A DNA stretch of 43,545 nucleotides from Thiobacillus sp. (lineage in GTDB: Bacteria > Pseudomonadota > Gammaproteobacteria > Burkholderiales > Thiobacillaceae), in contig WGNC01000038.1 of NCBI GenBank assembly GCA_016124745.1, positions 1 through 43,545 of the forward strand, given 5' to 3'. The translations under genes and the position numbers were made by a program. The notes below the pieces were generated by a model. That model had not been told where the DNA came from. It worked only from the letters and a program-made list of their open reading frames with translations, and made no database searches. Shown piece by piece: positions 35,738 through 43,545 of the stretch. Within the stretch, counting starts at the first letter, position 1; every line of letters begins with the position of its first letter.

Positions 35738-36152
35738 ACCCTTCCGCCACCTCGAAATCGTGCGAGATCTCGGCCACTTTCCCGAGCATGATGCTCGCGG
35801 AGCAGTACTTTTCGGCAGACAGGCGCACCGCCTGTTCGACACGTTTGGGGTCGAGCGCCTTGCCGGTGACGATGAAGTGGACGTGGATTCGCGTGAACAC
35901 CTTGGGGTCGGTGTCGGCGCGGGTGGCGTCGATTTCGGCGACACAATCGGTGACTTGCTGGCGCCCCTTGCGCAGGATGTGGACGACGTCAAACGCCGAG
36001 CAGCCGCCCAGACCCAGCAGCAGCATCTCCATCGGCCGAACGCCGAGGTTCTTGCCGCCGGACTCCGCCGCGCCGTCCATGACAACGCTATGGCCGGATT
36101 CGCTCTGGCCGACGAAGCTGACGCCTTCGATGAGTTTGACGCGGGCTTTCAT
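35736..36152 (-). CDS. yhfA: OsmC family protein, YhfA-like
   Basis: The 138-residue protein matches E. coli YhfA closely from memory: start KARVKLIEGVSFVGQSESGH, PMEMLLLGLGGCSAFDVVHI and RLSAEKYCSASIML. The two conserved cysteines (in GGCSAFD and EKYCSAS) form the peroxidatic pair of OsmC/Ohr-type thiol peroxidases. YhfA itself is not well characterised, so peroxide reduction is a family-based expectation. It is 9 nt downstream of the elyC-like gene and probably cotranscribed with it. Confidence 0.92.
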   Translation of the reverse strand: MKARVKLIEGVSFVGQSESGHSVVMDGAAESGGKNLGVRPMEMLLLGLGGCSAFDVVHILRKGRQQVTDCVAEIDATRADTDPKVFTRIHVHFIVTGKALDPKRVEQAVRLSAEKYCSASIMLGKVAEISHDFEVAEG

Positions 36153-36161
36153 GGGGTTCCT

Positions 36162-36923
36162 TCAGGCAACGATCGAGCGGAGTTTGTACCACAAAATCCC
36201 CAGCCATTCGTGCAGGGCGAAGGTGCTGTCGCGCAGTCCGGCGGGCGTGGGCACTAGATCGAGGATGGAATCCACACGAGTGCTGGAAAACTGGATGCCG
36301 GCGGGGATCACGCTGAGTCCTTGTGCTTCGAACAGCGGCACTGCTCGTTGCAGGTGCCAGGCGTGGCTGACCAGCACGATGCGCTGAACGCCAGCCTGCT
36401 TGAGCATAGGCGCCGAGAATCGCGCGTTCTCCCAGGTGGTGGACGAGGCGTCCTCGATCCAGCTGGCGGAGAGGCCGTATTCGGCTTGCAGGATGTGTTG
36501 CATGATGCGGCCCTCGCTCAGGGTTCCTCTGCCAGGCGTGCCGCCCGTGACCAGGAGGGGCAGCCCGCTGCTGCGATGCAGCAACGCAGCGTAGCGCAGG
36601 CGTTCCAGGCTGAGGCTGTTGAGCGTGTCGCCGCCATACTCGGCCTCCGCAAAGCGCCGTCCGCCGCCAAGGACGACGATGGCGTCGGCGGCCTGCAACT
36701 GGGCCTGGCTCACCGGTCCACTGATTTCCAGACTTTTCAGCAGCGCGCCGCCGACCCAGGGCGTGGACAGGGCGTAAAGTGCAGCGGTGGAAAACAGGAT
36801 CAGGGACAGTGACAAACGGCGGTGGCGGCGCTGAATGACAAGCCCGGCGACCAGCAGCAATACCAGCGATAGCGGCGGCAGCAATGCGGCAGCGACAAGA
36901 TGGGTAGCGAGCCAGGCAGTCAT
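36162..36923 (-). CDS. YdcF/ElyC-like membrane protein (DUF218)
   Basis: The 253-residue protein has two N-terminal membrane helices (about residues 8-30 and 38-60). A DUF218 domain follows, with [53 protein letters not shown] and [15 protein letters not shown]. The two-helix form resembles ElyC, an envelope-biogenesis factor in E. coli linked to the undecaprenyl-phosphate lipid carrier. The C-terminal segment [13 protein letters not shown] is typical of the group. It is divergent from rplM and heads the pair with the yhfA-like gene. Confidence 0.87.
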   Translation of the reverse strand: MTAWLATHLVAAALLPPLSLVLLLVAGLVIQRRHRRLSLSLILFSTAALYALSTPWVGGALLKSLEISGPVSQAQLQAADAIVVLGGGRRFAEAEYGGDTLNSLSLERLRYAALLHRSSGLPLLVTGGTPGRGTLSEGRIMQHILQAEYGLSASWIEDASSTTWENARFSAPMLKQAGVQRIVLVSHAWHLQRAVPLFEAQGLSVIPAGIQFSSTRVDSILDLVPTPAGLRDSTFALHEWLGILWYKLRSIVA

Positions 36924-36968
36924 CGCCTGGATTGTATGTCAGTGAGGGACGCGATTCGCATCGAGTGT

Positions 36969-36998
36969 TTGACTTTGTGGGAAGGGGGCGGTTAAAAT
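36969..36998 (+). promoter_or_regulatory. Promoter of the rplM-rpsI operon
   Basis: TTGACT (36969-36974), an 18-nt spacer and TAAAAT (36993-36998) form a strong sigma70 promoter, with five of six matches in each hexamer. Transcription would start near 37005, giving a leader of about 35 nt before rplM. It lies in the divergent gap between the elyC-like gene and rplM. Confidence 0.75.
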
Positions 36999-37018
36999 GC
37001 CCGGCTTTCCGAGAATAT

Positions 37019-37032
37019 CCTCTGTGCAGAGG
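37019..37032 (+). promoter_or_regulatory. Leader hairpin overlapping the rplM ribosome-binding site
   Basis: CCTCT (37019-37023) and AGAGG (37028-37032) form an exact stem around GTGC, and the AGAGG arm is the only Shine-Dalgarno-like sequence, 7 nt before the rplM ATG (37040). Folding would hide the ribosome-binding site. This is the geometry expected of r-protein feedback control, and L13 is a known regulator of its own operon in E. coli. Applying that here is an inference. Confidence 0.45.
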
Positions 37033-37039
37033 TTGGATC

Positions 37040-37474
37040 ATGAAAACCTTTTCCGCTAAAACGCATGAAGTCAAACGCGACTGGTTCGTAGTTGACGCTG
37101 ATAACAAAGTGCTGGGTCGCCTGGCTTCCGAGATTGCGCACCGCCTGCGTGGCAAGCACAAGCCCGAGTTCACGCCTCACGTCGACACCGGCGACTACAT
37201 TGTGGTGGTCAACGCGGGCAAGATGGTCGTCACCGGCAACAAGGGGCTCGACAAAAAATACTATCGCCACTCCGGTTATCCCGGCGGCATCTACGAAACG
37301 AACTTCGACAAGATGCAGGAGCGTTTCCCCGGCCGCGCGCTGGAGAAAGCCGTCAAGGGCATGCTTCCCAAGGGCCCGCTCGGCTACGCAATGATCAAGA
37401 AAATGAAAATCTATGCGGGCGCGGAACATCCGCACGAGGCTCAACAGCCCAAGCCGCTGGAAATCAACGCTTAA
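37040..37474 (+). CDS. rplM: 50S ribosomal protein L13
   Basis: The 144-residue protein (142 in E. coli) begins [20 protein letters not shown] and has [40 protein letters not shown] and the signature [21 protein letters not shown]13 is an early 23S rRNA-binding assembly protein. ATG 37040 is the start; in-frame sequence upstream is leader and promoter. It is cotranscribed with rpsI 17 nt downstream, the universal pairing. Confidence 0.98.
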   Translation: MKTFSAKTHEVKRDWFVVDADNKVLGRLASEIAHRLRGKHKPEFTPHVDTGDYIVVVNAGKMVVTGNKGLDKKYYRHSGYPGGIYETNFDKMQERFPGRALEKAVKGMLPKGPLGYAMIKKMKIYAGAEHPHEAQQPKPLEINA

Positions 37475-37491
37475 TTATTTAAGGTCACAAC

Positions 37492-37884
37492 ATGATCGGT
37501 AACTACAATTACGGTACAGGTCGTCGCAAGTCATCGGTTGCGCGCGTGTTCATGAAGGCAGGCAGCGGCAAGATCGTCGTCAACGACAAGCCGGTGGACG
37601 AATATTTTTCCCGCGAAACCGGCCGCATGATCGTGCGCCAGCCGCTAGTGCTGACTGACAACCTAAACCGCTTCGATATCATGGTCAACGTCTCCGGTGG
37701 CGGCGAATCCGGACAGGCCGGTGCGGTGCGCCACGGCATCACCCGTGCTCTGATCGAGCTCGACGCCGAGATGAAGCCGACGCTGAAGGCAGCGGGTTTG
37801 GTAACGCGTGATGCCCGTGAAGTGGAACGAAAGAAAGTCGGTTTCCACAAGGCGCGTCGTCGCAAGCAGTTCTCCAAGCGTTGA
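37492..37884 (+). CDS. rpsI: 30S ribosomal protein S9
   Basis: The 130-residue protein has [40 protein letters not shown] and the signature [19 protein letters not shown]. It ends RRRKQFSKR, the basic tail that reaches the P-site tRNA. Length equals E. coli S9. It closes the rplM-rpsI operon and is followed by an intrinsic terminator 15 nt after the stop. Confidence 0.98.
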   Translation: MIGNYNYGTGRRKSSVARVFMKAGSGKIVVNDKPVDEYFSRETGRMIVRQPLVLTDNLNRFDIMVNVSGGGESGQAGAVRHGITRALIELDAEMKPTLKAAGLVTRDAREVERKKVGFHKARRRKQFSKR

Positions 37885-37899
37885 TCGCTTGCCTGTGCG

Positions 37900-37931
37900 A
37901 AAAGCCGTCCGAAGAAGGGCGGCTTTTTTTT
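37900..37931 (+). terminator. Intrinsic terminator after rpsI
   Basis: AAAAGCCGTCC (37900-37910) and GGGCGGCTTTT (37917-37927) form an 11-bp stem with one G-U pair around GAAGAA, followed by a T-run to 37931. It ends the L13 operon cleanly before the argC promoter. Confidence 0.93.
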
Positions 37932-37957
37932 GCCTCTCATGGACAGTGACTTACAAT
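37930..37957 (+). promoter_or_regulatory. Candidate argC promoter
   Basis: TTGCCT (37930-37935), a 16-nt spacer and TACAAT (37952-37957) lie 29 nt before argC. The -10 is good (five of six) and the -35 moderate. The -35 overlaps the end of the rpsI terminator T-run. I see no clear ARG box. Confidence 0.5.
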
Positions 37958-37986
37958 AAGTCTCAATTTTTTCAATGGATTCAAAC

Positions 37987-39015
37987 ATGATCAAAGTTGG
38001 TATTGTGGGCGGAACCGGCTACACCGGCGTCGAGCTGTTGCGACTGCTGTCGCGCCATCCGCAGGCGAAACTGCAAGCCATTACTTCGCGCAAGGAAGCC
38101 GGCATGCCGGTGGCTGATATGTTTCCCAACCTTCGCGGGCGGGTGAAGCTTGCATTTTCCACGCCGGAAGAAGCCGGACTGGAAAACTGCGATGTCGTGT
38201 TCTTCGCGACGCCCAATGGCGTGGCGATGCAACAGACACGCGCATTGCTCGACGCTGGGGTCAAGGTGATCGACCTGGCGGCGGACTTTCGCATCAAGGA
38301 CGTGGCGGTGTGGCAGCAGTGGTACAAGATGGAACACGCCTGTCCCGACCTGGTGGCCGAAGCGGTATATGGCCTGCCTGAAATCAACCGCGCAGCCATA
38401 AAGGGGGCGCGGCTGATTGCCAACCCCGGTTGCTACCCAACGGCGGTGCAACTGGGCTTCCTGCCGCTGTTGGAGTCCGGCGCGGTCGATACCGGCTTTC
38501 TGGTGGCGGACGCCAAATCGGGCGTGTCCGGAGCCGGACGCAAGCCGGAAACCCACATCCTGTTTGCCGAGGCGGCCGACAATTTCAAGGCCTACGCTGT
38601 CGGCGGCCATCGCCACTGGCCCGAAATCAAGCAGGGCCTGGAGAGCTTTGCCGGCAAGCCGGTGGGGTTCACCTTTGTTCCACACCTGACACCATTGATT
38701 CGCGGCATCCACGCGACCCTCTACGCCAGAATCAGCGCTGACGTCGATCTGCAAAGTTTGTTCGAGAAGCGTTACGCCGATGAGACCTTCGTCGATGTGA
38801 TGCCCGCCGGTGCGCACCCTGAAACTCGCTCGGTACGGGGTGCGAACACCTGTCGCATCGCCGTGCACCGGCCACAGGGCAGCGATACCGTCGTGGTGTT
38901 GTCGGTGATTGACAATCTGGTCAAGGGGGCGGCCGGGCAGGCTGTGCAGAACATGAACATCCTGTTCGACCTGCCAGAAGATACTGCCCTGGCCGATGTG
39001 GGAATGTTGCCCTGA
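37987..39015 (+). CDS. argC: N-acetyl-gamma-glutamyl-phosphate reductase
   Basis: The 342-residue protein has an N-terminal NADP-binding [23 protein letters not shown], and the active-site [14 protein letters not shown] with Cys149. [20 protein letters not shown] and [13 protein letters not shown] follow. ArgC reduces N-acetylglutamyl phosphate to the semialdehyde in arginine biosynthesis. ATG 37987 gives the usual family start; an in-frame ATG at 37975 would add four residues. Location after rpsI and before erpA recalls the Pseudomonas order argC-erpA-anmK-peptidase-tyrS. Confidence 0.97.
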   Translation: MIKVGIVGGTGYTGVELLRLLSRHPQAKLQAITSRKEAGMPVADMFPNLRGRVKLAFSTPEEAGLENCDVVFFATPNGVAMQQTRALLDAGVKVIDLAADFRIKDVAVWQQWYKMEHACPDLVAEAVYGLPEINRAAIKGARLIANPGCYPTAVQLGFLPLLESGAVDTGFLVADAKSGVSGAGRKPETHILFAEAADNFKAYAVGGHRHWPEIKQGLESFAGKPVGFTFVPHLTPLIRGIHATLYARISADVDLQSLFEKRYADETFVDVMPAGAHPETRSVRGANTCRIAVHRPQGSDTVVVLSVIDNLVKGAAGQAVQNMNILFDLPEDTALADVGMLP

Positions 39016-39088
39016 ATGACTCCAATCCACTAGGGAGTCGCTGTGCCCTGATACGGGTGGAACTCCGTGACTCAAACAGGGTCTCTGC

Positions 39089-39116
39089 TTGACGCCAGGC
39101 GGGTGATGCGGATAAT
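39089..39116 (+). promoter_or_regulatory. Candidate erpA promoter
   Basis: TTGACG (39089-39094), a 16-nt spacer and GATAAT (39111-39116) make a good sigma70 promoter 29 nt before the erpA start. ErpA genes are under IscR control in E. coli; I could not identify an IscR site with confidence. Confidence 0.65.
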
Positions 39117-39145
39117 TACCCCACACATTTATTAGGAGCAAGGTC

Positions 39146-39496
39146 ATGAATGCAACAACCGAAATGGAATCCCCGCTGATCTTCACCGATAGCGCGGCCA
39201 ACAAAGTCAAAAGTTTGATCGACGAAGAAGGCAATGCCGACCTGAAGCTGCGCGTGTTCGTGTCGGGCGGTGGCTGCTCGGGATTCCAGTATGGCTTTAC
39301 CTTTGACGAAGCACAGAATGCAGACGACACCGTGATGGTCAAGAACGGCGTCACCTTGCTGGTCGATTCGATGAGCTTCCAGTATCTGGTGGGCGCTGAA
39401 ATCGATTATTCGGAGGGTCTGGAAGGCGCGCAGTTCGTGATCAAGAATCCGAACGCTACCACCACTTGCGGCTGCGGCTCGTCGTTCTCAGCCTGA
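39146..39496 (+). CDS. erpA: Iron-sulfur cluster insertion protein ErpA
   Basis: The 116-residue A-type carrier has the three invariant cysteines: Cys44 in [13 protein letters not shown], and Cys108 and Cys110 in [32 protein letters not shown] lies between them. ErpA receives Fe-S clusters and passes them to apoproteins, including those of isoprenoid synthesis. AGGAGCAAGG precedes the ATG. It is monocistronic, with a promoter upstream and tandem terminators downstream. Confidence 0.97.
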   Translation: MNATTEMESPLIFTDSAANKVKSLIDEEGNADLKLRVFVSGGGCSGFQYGFTFDEAQNADDTVMVKNGVTLLVDSMSFQYLVGAEIDYSEGLEGAQFVIKNPNATTTCGCGSSFSA

Positions 39497-39517
39497 GCAG
39501 TCAGGACAGCAACAACG

Positions 39518-39542
39518 AAAAAGCGGCCTGGGGCCGCTTTTT
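39518..39542. terminator. Bidirectional terminator between erpA and anmK
   Basis: AAAAAGCGGCC (39518-39528) and GGCCGCTTTTT (39532-39542) form a perfect 11-bp stem with a TGG loop. A-runs and T-runs flank it on both strands, so it can end erpA on the + strand and anmK on the - strand. Confidence 0.93.
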
Positions 39543-39547
39543 CACTT

Positions 39548-39570
39548 ACGCGGCCGGGGCCGCGTTTTTT
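39548..39570 (+). terminator. Second erpA terminator
   Basis: ACGCGGCC (39548-39555) and GGCCGCGT (39558-39565) pair exactly, followed by a T-run to 39570. It stands 5 nt after the first terminator and shares the GCGGCC core, giving a tandem stop for erpA transcription. The loop is only two bases, so the top pair probably opens. Confidence 0.8.
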
Positions 39571-39580
39571 GTGGCGATTA

Positions 39581-40699
39581 TCAGGCCGGGTAAATTGCGC
39601 CCAATATGCGCTCACCGCGCGCGCCAGTCACCGAAGGCAGATTACCGGTCGCGTGATGCAACGTCTGCCGGGCCAGCCACGCGAAGGCGAGCGCTTCCAC
39701 CCAGTCGGGGTCGATGCCTAGCGTGCTGGTTGTCGCGACCTCGATGTTCGGCAGGAGTGCGCTGATGCGCTGCATCAATATGGGATTGTGCGCGCCGCCA
39801 CCACATACATAAAGTTCCCGGGTTCCAGTGCATTCGCGGTTGACCGCATCGCAAAGGCTGATTGCGGTGAATTCGAGCAGCGTGGCTTGCACATCGGCCG
39901 GGCTGAGGGTTCGGTCAAACTGGTCGAGCGTTGCGTCCAACCAGACAAGGTTGAATTGTTCGCGCCCGGCGCTCTTGGGCGGTCGCTGTGTCAAGTAGGG
40001 ATGGCGGGTCAGTGCAGTGAGCAGGGTGTTTTGGACCGTTCCGCTTGACGCCCATGCGCCATCGCGATCGTAATGGGCGCCGTTGTGCCGCCCGATCCAA
40101 GCATCCAGCAACATATTGCCGGGCCCGGTGTCCCATCCGCGCACCTCGCCAATTGCGGGTAAATCGGTGATATTGGCGATGCCCCCAATATTGGCAATGA
40201 TACGGTGGATTCCAGGATTCCGCAGAATCTGGGCGTGAAACGCGGGCACCAGCGGCGCTCCCTGGCCACCTGCCGCAATGTCGCGACTGCGAAAGTCATT
40301 GACGACCGTAATGCCGGTGAGTTCGGCCAGCAGGGCGGCATTTCCGACCTGCAACGTGTAGCCGTCAGCCGGTCGGTGACGCAAGGTCTGCCCGTGGCAC
40401 CCAATTGCACGAACAGTTTCGGGGGCGATGCCGTAGAGGAGTTCCTTGCATGCTTCTGCGTACAGACGTGCAAGTTCATTGGCGGCTACCGCAGCAAGGT
40501 GGATTTCATCGGGTTGCGGTACGTGCAGCGCCAGCAACTGGTCGCGCAACGGGCTTGGGTAGGGAAGGTAATGGGTGTGGAGAAGCCGGACTTGACCATC
40601 GGGATCGACTTCGGCGACGACAGCATCGATGCCATCCAGACTGGTGCCGGACATGAGGCCGATGTAACGTTCGGCCTCATGGCTTGACGCTGGAATCAA
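39581..40699 (-). CDS. anmK: Anhydro-N-acetylmuramic acid kinase
   Basis: The 372-residue sugar kinase of the ASKHA fold has GLMSGTSLDGIDAVVAEVD near the N-terminus, AIGCHGQTLRHRP, IIANIGGIANITDLP, GWDTGPGNMLLDAWI and ELYVCGGGAHNPILM. AnmK cleaves and phosphorylates 1,6-anhydro-MurNAc to MurNAc-6-phosphate in cell-wall recycling. The start is TTG 40699, overlapping the stop of the upstream peptidase gene by 4 nt (TTGA); no other start lies before the conserved N-terminus. Cotranscription with a murein peptidase fits its role. Confidence 0.95.
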   Translation of the reverse strand: MIPASSHEAERYIGLMSGTSLDGIDAVVAEVDPDGQVRLLHTHYLPYPSPLRDQLLALHVPQPDEIHLAAVAANELARLYAEACKELLYGIAPETVRAIGCHGQTLRHRPADGYTLQVGNAALLAELTGITVVNDFRSRDIAAGGQGAPLVPAFHAQILRNPGIHRIIANIGGIANITDLPAIGEVRGWDTGPGNMLLDAWIGRHNGAHYDRDGAWASSGTVQNTLLTALTRHPYLTQRPPKSAGREQFNLVWLDATLDQFDRTLSPADVQATLLEFTAISLCDAVNRECTGTRELYVCGGGAHNPILMQRISALLPNIEVATTSTLGIDPDWVEALAFAWLARQTLHHATGNLPSVTGARGERILGAIYPA

Positions 40700-42012
40700 T
40701 CGAGTGCAGCGAGGTTGGTGCCGCGAAGCAGGGTCAGTTTGTCGGACCAGTCTGCCGTCTGCTGCAGGAAGCGTCCACGCTGTGCCACAGGCAACGGAGG
40801 CGACCCTGGCAATTTGATGGCCATGGGATTCTGCGGGCGACCCGCAATACGGACTTCATAGTGCAGATGCGGGCCTGTGGAAGCACCGGTCGTGCCGACG
40901 TAGGCGATCACCTGGCCCTGGCTGACCGAGCGGCCGGAACGAATACCTGACGCAAATGCGCTCAGATGAGCGTAGTAGGTTTCATAGCCGTTGCCATGTC
41001 GCAGGATAATGAGGTTGCCATAGCCACCCTTGCGCCCCGCGAAAACGACAGTGGCGTCACCCGTGGCCTTTACCCGGGTACCGGTGGGAGCGCCGAAATC
41101 GACACCGGTGTGGGCCCGATGAAAGCCGTAAATAGGATGTCTGCGCGAATTGCTGAAACTCGACGTTACACGGGAGAATTCGAGGGGTGAGCGCAGGAAA
41201 CCTTTTCTCAGCGATTCGCCTTCGGGCGTGTAATAACCTTCGTGGCCAAAGGGATCACGGTACAGGACGGCGCGATGGGGCTTGCCGGCATTGACGAATT
41301 CGGCCGCGAGCAATTTTCCGGCGGCAATGGGTTCCCCGTTGCGGTAGTTGACCGTGTAAACGACGGAGAACGTGTCGCCCCGGCGCAGATCTTCACGGAA
41401 ATCCAGGCTCGTAGAGAAAGTTTCTGCCATCTGATCGGCTATCTTGTCGGGGATGCCGGCGCTGTCGGTGGCGCTGAACAGCGACGACAGAATCTGGCCG
41501 GAGCGCATCACAACGCGGGTTTCGAGCAGTTCGCTGCTTTCTTCGGCGACAAAGCTGTCGCCCTCCCGGTGCACCGTCAGGGCAGGAGCGTCGCTGCGCT
41601 CGAACTGGATGGTCAACAACTGACCTTCCTGGGTGGTTGTGGCCTGAATGCGTTTTCCTGCACGTATGCCGGAAGCCAACTGGCGCACGGCATCGGTGGC
41701 AAGCAGGCGTTGAATTTCCAGATCGTCAATCTTGAGCCGCGAGAGCGCACTGGTGAGCGTGTCCCCGGCCTGAATCATGCTTTCGCGCGCGAACGTGCCG
41801 TCAGTGTTCACGCTTGCCAATGCGGGCAGGGCAATCGCTTCGGTGATGGTTTGCGGGGTGATGTCGAGCGTGTTGGTATCAGGTGCCAGGCCGAATGCCG
41901 CAACGACGCCAAAAAGGGGCAGGCTGGAAAGCACGACAAGCGTACGCAGTCTGAAACGGCGTTCCGCTCCTGTCATGCGATGGGTTAAGATTCTCAGTTT
42001 GGTGAGCGGCAT
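40696..42012 (-). CDS. mepM: M23 murein endopeptidase, MepM-like
   Basis: The 438-residue protein has an N-terminal membrane anchor (about residues 22-42) and a LysM/OapA-like region (IQAGDTLTSALSRLKIDD). The M23 (LytM) domain contains the zinc ligands His301 and Asp305 (HTGVDFGAPTG) and His384 in GPHLHYEVRIAG, with His349 and His382 also conserved. Such enzymes cut D,D cross-links in peptidoglycan to allow wall growth. Length and layout resemble E. coli MepM (440 aa). It is divergent from tyrS and coupled to anmK. Confidence 0.9.
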   Translation of the reverse strand: MPLTKLRILTHRMTGAERRFRLRTLVVLSSLPLFGVVAAFGLAPDTNTLDITPQTITEAIALPALASVNTDGTFARESMIQAGDTLTSALSRLKIDDLEIQRLLATDAVRQLASGIRAGKRIQATTTQEGQLLTIQFERSDAPALTVHREGDSFVAEESSELLETRVVMRSGQILSSLFSATDSAGIPDKIADQMAETFSTSLDFREDLRRGDTFSVVYTVNYRNGEPIAAGKLLAAEFVNAGKPHRAVLYRDPFGHEGYYTPEGESLRKGFLRSPLEFSRVTSSFSNSRRHPIYGFHRAHTGVDFGAPTGTRVKATGDATVVFAGRKGGYGNLIILRHGNGYETYYAHLSAFASGIRSGRSVSQGQVIAYVGTTGASTGPHLHYEVRIAGRPQNPMAIKLPGSPPLPVAQRGRFLQQTADWSDKLTLLRGTNLAALD

Positions 42013-42099
42013 AGACCGTTTCCCTTCCGTAATCGATCGGGGATTCTACCACAATAGCCCCATGGGAGTTTTTTCAATCCAAACAGCGGCTTGAATGCG

Positions 42100-42128
42100 T
42101 TGGATGAAATAGTACACATCATTAATAC
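42100..42128 (+). promoter_or_regulatory. Weak tyrS promoter candidate
   Basis: TTGGAT (42100-42105), 17 nt and TAATAC (42123-42128) lie 45 nt before the tyrS ATG. Both hexamers are weak. The 161-nt divergent gap (42013-42173) must hold promoters for both tyrS and the peptidase gene. On the minus strand a TAGAAT is the best -10. No leader structure like a T-box is visible. Confidence 0.3.
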
Positions 42129-42173
42129 GGACGTAGGTGGCCAAACTTGACCCCGTCACATGAGAGGAATTTG

Positions 42174-43364
42174 ATGCAGGACGCTTTGCAGGAAATCAAG
42201 CGTGGAGCCGATGAACTGCTGGTCGAGGTCGAATTGATCGAAAAGCTAAAAGCCGGCCGGCCTTTACGGATCAAGGCGGGGTTCGACCCGACCGCGCCAG
42301 ATTTGCATCTGGGACACACGGTTTTATTGAACAAGTTGCGCCAGTTTCAGGTACTGGGACACCACGTGATTTTCCTGATTGGTGACTTTACCGGCATGAT
42401 CGGTGACCCGACCGGAAAAAACACCACCCGTCCGCCATTGACTCGCGAGTCAGTGGCCGAAAACGCAAAAACCTATCAGGAACAGGTATTCAAGATCCTC
42501 GATCCAGCGCTGACAGAGGTCCGATTTAATTCGGAATGGGTGGAGAAGCTGGGTTCTGCCGGCATGATACGCCTCGCTGCGACCCATACCGTGGCGCGCA
42601 TGCTGGAAAGGGACGATTTTCATAAGCGCTATGCCGGCCAGCAGCCCATCGCCATCCATGAGTTTCTTTATCCGCTGATACAGGGATACGATTCGGTGGA
42701 ACTGAAAGCGGATATCGAACTGGGTGGCACCGATCAGAAATTCAACCTGCTGATGGGCCGTGAGTTGCAGAAGCATCACGGTCAGAGCGCACAGTGCATC
42801 CTGACCATGCCGCTGCTGGAAGGTATGGATGGTATCAACAAGATGTCGAAGTCGCTGGGCAACTACATTGGCATCAGTGAGCCGCCGCAAGAGATTTTCG
42901 GAAAGCTGATGTCGATCTCGGATGATTTGATGTGGCGCTATATCCAACTATTGTCATTCGAATCAATCGCGACGATCGATGGCTGGAAGCGACAGGTGGC
43001 CGACGGTGCCAATCCGCGCGACATTAAAGTGAAGTTCGCTCAAGAAATCGTGGCGCGCTTTCATGACGCAGCAGCAGCGACCCAAGCCCTGGCTGAATTT
43101 GAGGCGCGCTTCCAGCGCGGGCTCCTGCCAGACGACATGCCCGAGGTCAATCTCCCGGGTGTCGAAGGGGCTCTGCTGGTGCCGCAGTTATTGAAGCAGG
43201 CTGGGCTGGTGAGCAGCACCTCTGATGCCATACGCCAAATTGCCGGGGGCGGAGTCAGGCTGGACGGCGAACGCGTGGTGGATAAAGGTGTGAGCGTCCC
43301 TGTGGGCGCAACCGTGGTTGCTCAAGTGGGCAAGCGCAAGTTCGCCCGCGTCACAATTATTTAA
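42174..43364 (+). CDS. tyrS: Tyrosyl-tRNA synthetase
   Basis: The 396-residue class I synthetase has a HIGH-type motif [13 protein letters not shown] (His45-Leu-Gly-His48), KMSKS at residues 223-227 and [20 protein letters not shown]-terminal S4-like domain follows ([20 protein letters not shown]). It charges tRNA-Tyr. The KMSKS signature and sequence place it with the TyrZ-like group common in betaproteobacteria. ATG 42174 is chosen because GAGAGGAA lies just upstream; a TTG at 42147 is less likely. The rRNA promoter begins 20 nt after the stop. Confidence 0.96.
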   Translation: MQDALQEIKRGADELLVEVELIEKLKAGRPLRIKAGFDPTAPDLHLGHTVLLNKLRQFQVLGHHVIFLIGDFTGMIGDPTGKNTTRPPLTRESVAENAKTYQEQVFKILDPALTEVRFNSEWVEKLGSAGMIRLAATHTVARMLERDDFHKRYAGQQPIAIHEFLYPLIQGYDSVELKADIELGGTDQKFNLLMGRELQKHHGQSAQCILTMPLLEGMDGINKMSKSLGNYIGISEPPQEIFGKLMSISDDLMWRYIQLLSFESIATIDGWKRQVADGANPRDIKVKFAQEIVARFHDAAAATQALAEFEARFQRGLLPDDMPEVNLPGVEGALLVPQLLKQAGLVSSTSDAIRQIAGGGVRLDGERVVDKGVSVPVGATVVAQVGKRKFARVTII

Positions 43365-43411
43365 AAATAATTCGCCGAAAGTGTTGACGGATGTTTTTTG
43401 CTCTGTAGAAT
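43355..43411 (+). promoter_or_regulatory. rRNA operon promoter with AT-rich upstream element
   Basis: TTGACG (43384-43389), a 16-nt spacer and TAGAAT (43406-43411) are followed by the GC-rich discriminator GCGC, usual for stringently controlled rRNA promoters. Upstream, an 18-nt AT-only palindrome, AATTATTTAAAAATAATT (43355-43372), covers the tyrS stop. Its proximal end lies 11 nt before the -35, so it could act as an UP element contacting the alpha C-terminal domain, although that is slightly far. Confidence 0.8.
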
Positions 43412-43417
43412 GCGCAC

Positions 43418-43545
43418 CTTCTCGAAACGGCCTGCTTTTAGGAGTTGTGGGTTTAATCGATTGATCTTTAACAATTTACAGCCGATAGGTGTGGGTGTTG
43501 TTGCGGTAGTTGGACTGGTTTTGGCTGGTCTGGCAACTAGCATAG
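43418..43545 (+). ncRNA. Leader of a 16S-23S-5S rRNA operon with boxA (partial)
   Basis: GATCTTTAACAA (43463-43474) is a boxA antitermination site, the NusB/S10 binding element found in rRNA leaders. Downstream, the GT-rich stretch (from 43483) resembles a rRNA leader arm that pairs with sequence beyond 16S for RNase III processing. The mature 16S rRNA start is not reached before the window ends, so this is a precursor leader only. Confidence 0.75.

Noticed and set aside
37981..39354. 457-codon open frame antisense to argC and erpA
   Set aside because: His/Gln/Arg-rich shadow of two well-supported genes.

Overview
The window is a 43.5 kb stretch of a betaproteobacterial chromosome. Ribosomal-protein gene order, a zinc-ribbon S4, and the aspS/nudB/clsB and argC-erpA-anmK-mepM-tyrS neighbourhoods suggest the order Nitrosomonadales, perhaps a Thiobacillus-like organism. 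That placement is an inference from remembered protein flavour and synteny, not from a search. Almost all the DNA is coding; I see no insertion sequence, prophage, CRISPR array or tRNA gene.

Region 1 (1-14130, + strand) is the merged str/S10/spc/alpha supercluster: the end of tuf, then rpsJ, rplCDWB, rpsS, rplV, rpsC, rplP, rpmC, rpsQ, rplN, rplX, rplE, rpsN, rpsH, rplF, rplR, rpsE, rpmD, rplO, secY, infA, rpmJ, rpsM, rpsK, rpsD, rpoA and rplQ. Three wider gaps (before rplC, rplN and rpsM) each hold a promoter-like sequence and inverted repeats, so the cluster is probably several overlapping transcription units. A long hairpin terminator closes it.

Region 2 (14235-24491) holds a SAM hydroxide adenosyltransferase (+), facing a minus-strand run: RND adaptor, RND permease and glycerate 2-kinase. 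Upstream of these on the same strand are a small Ala-rich lipoprotein, an RluF-like pseudouridine synthase and uvrA.

Region 3 (24604-33677) has a YajR-type MFS transporter, ssb, and then a housekeeping series: FmdB zinc ribbon, DUF502 membrane protein, aspS, a DUF2322-like protein, nudB, a YbhP-like EEP-family protein and clsB. A convergent ypfJ-yaiI pair ends it.

Region 4 (33678-36923) has a general porin with its own long upstream region and terminator, a decayed gene whose ends resemble a TPR/O-GlcNAc-transferase-like (GT41) protein, and a minus-strand elyC-like/yhfA pair.

Region 5 (36969-43545) has the rplM-rpsI operon, argC, erpA, a convergent mepM-anmK pair and tyrS. It ends in the promoter and boxA leader of a ribosomal RNA operon whose 16S gene starts beyond the window. 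I found no convincing new multi-gene system. The most interesting items are the candidate r-protein leader elements, the GT41-like remnant, the 11-residue-repeat lipoprotein and the RND/glycerate-kinase linkage.
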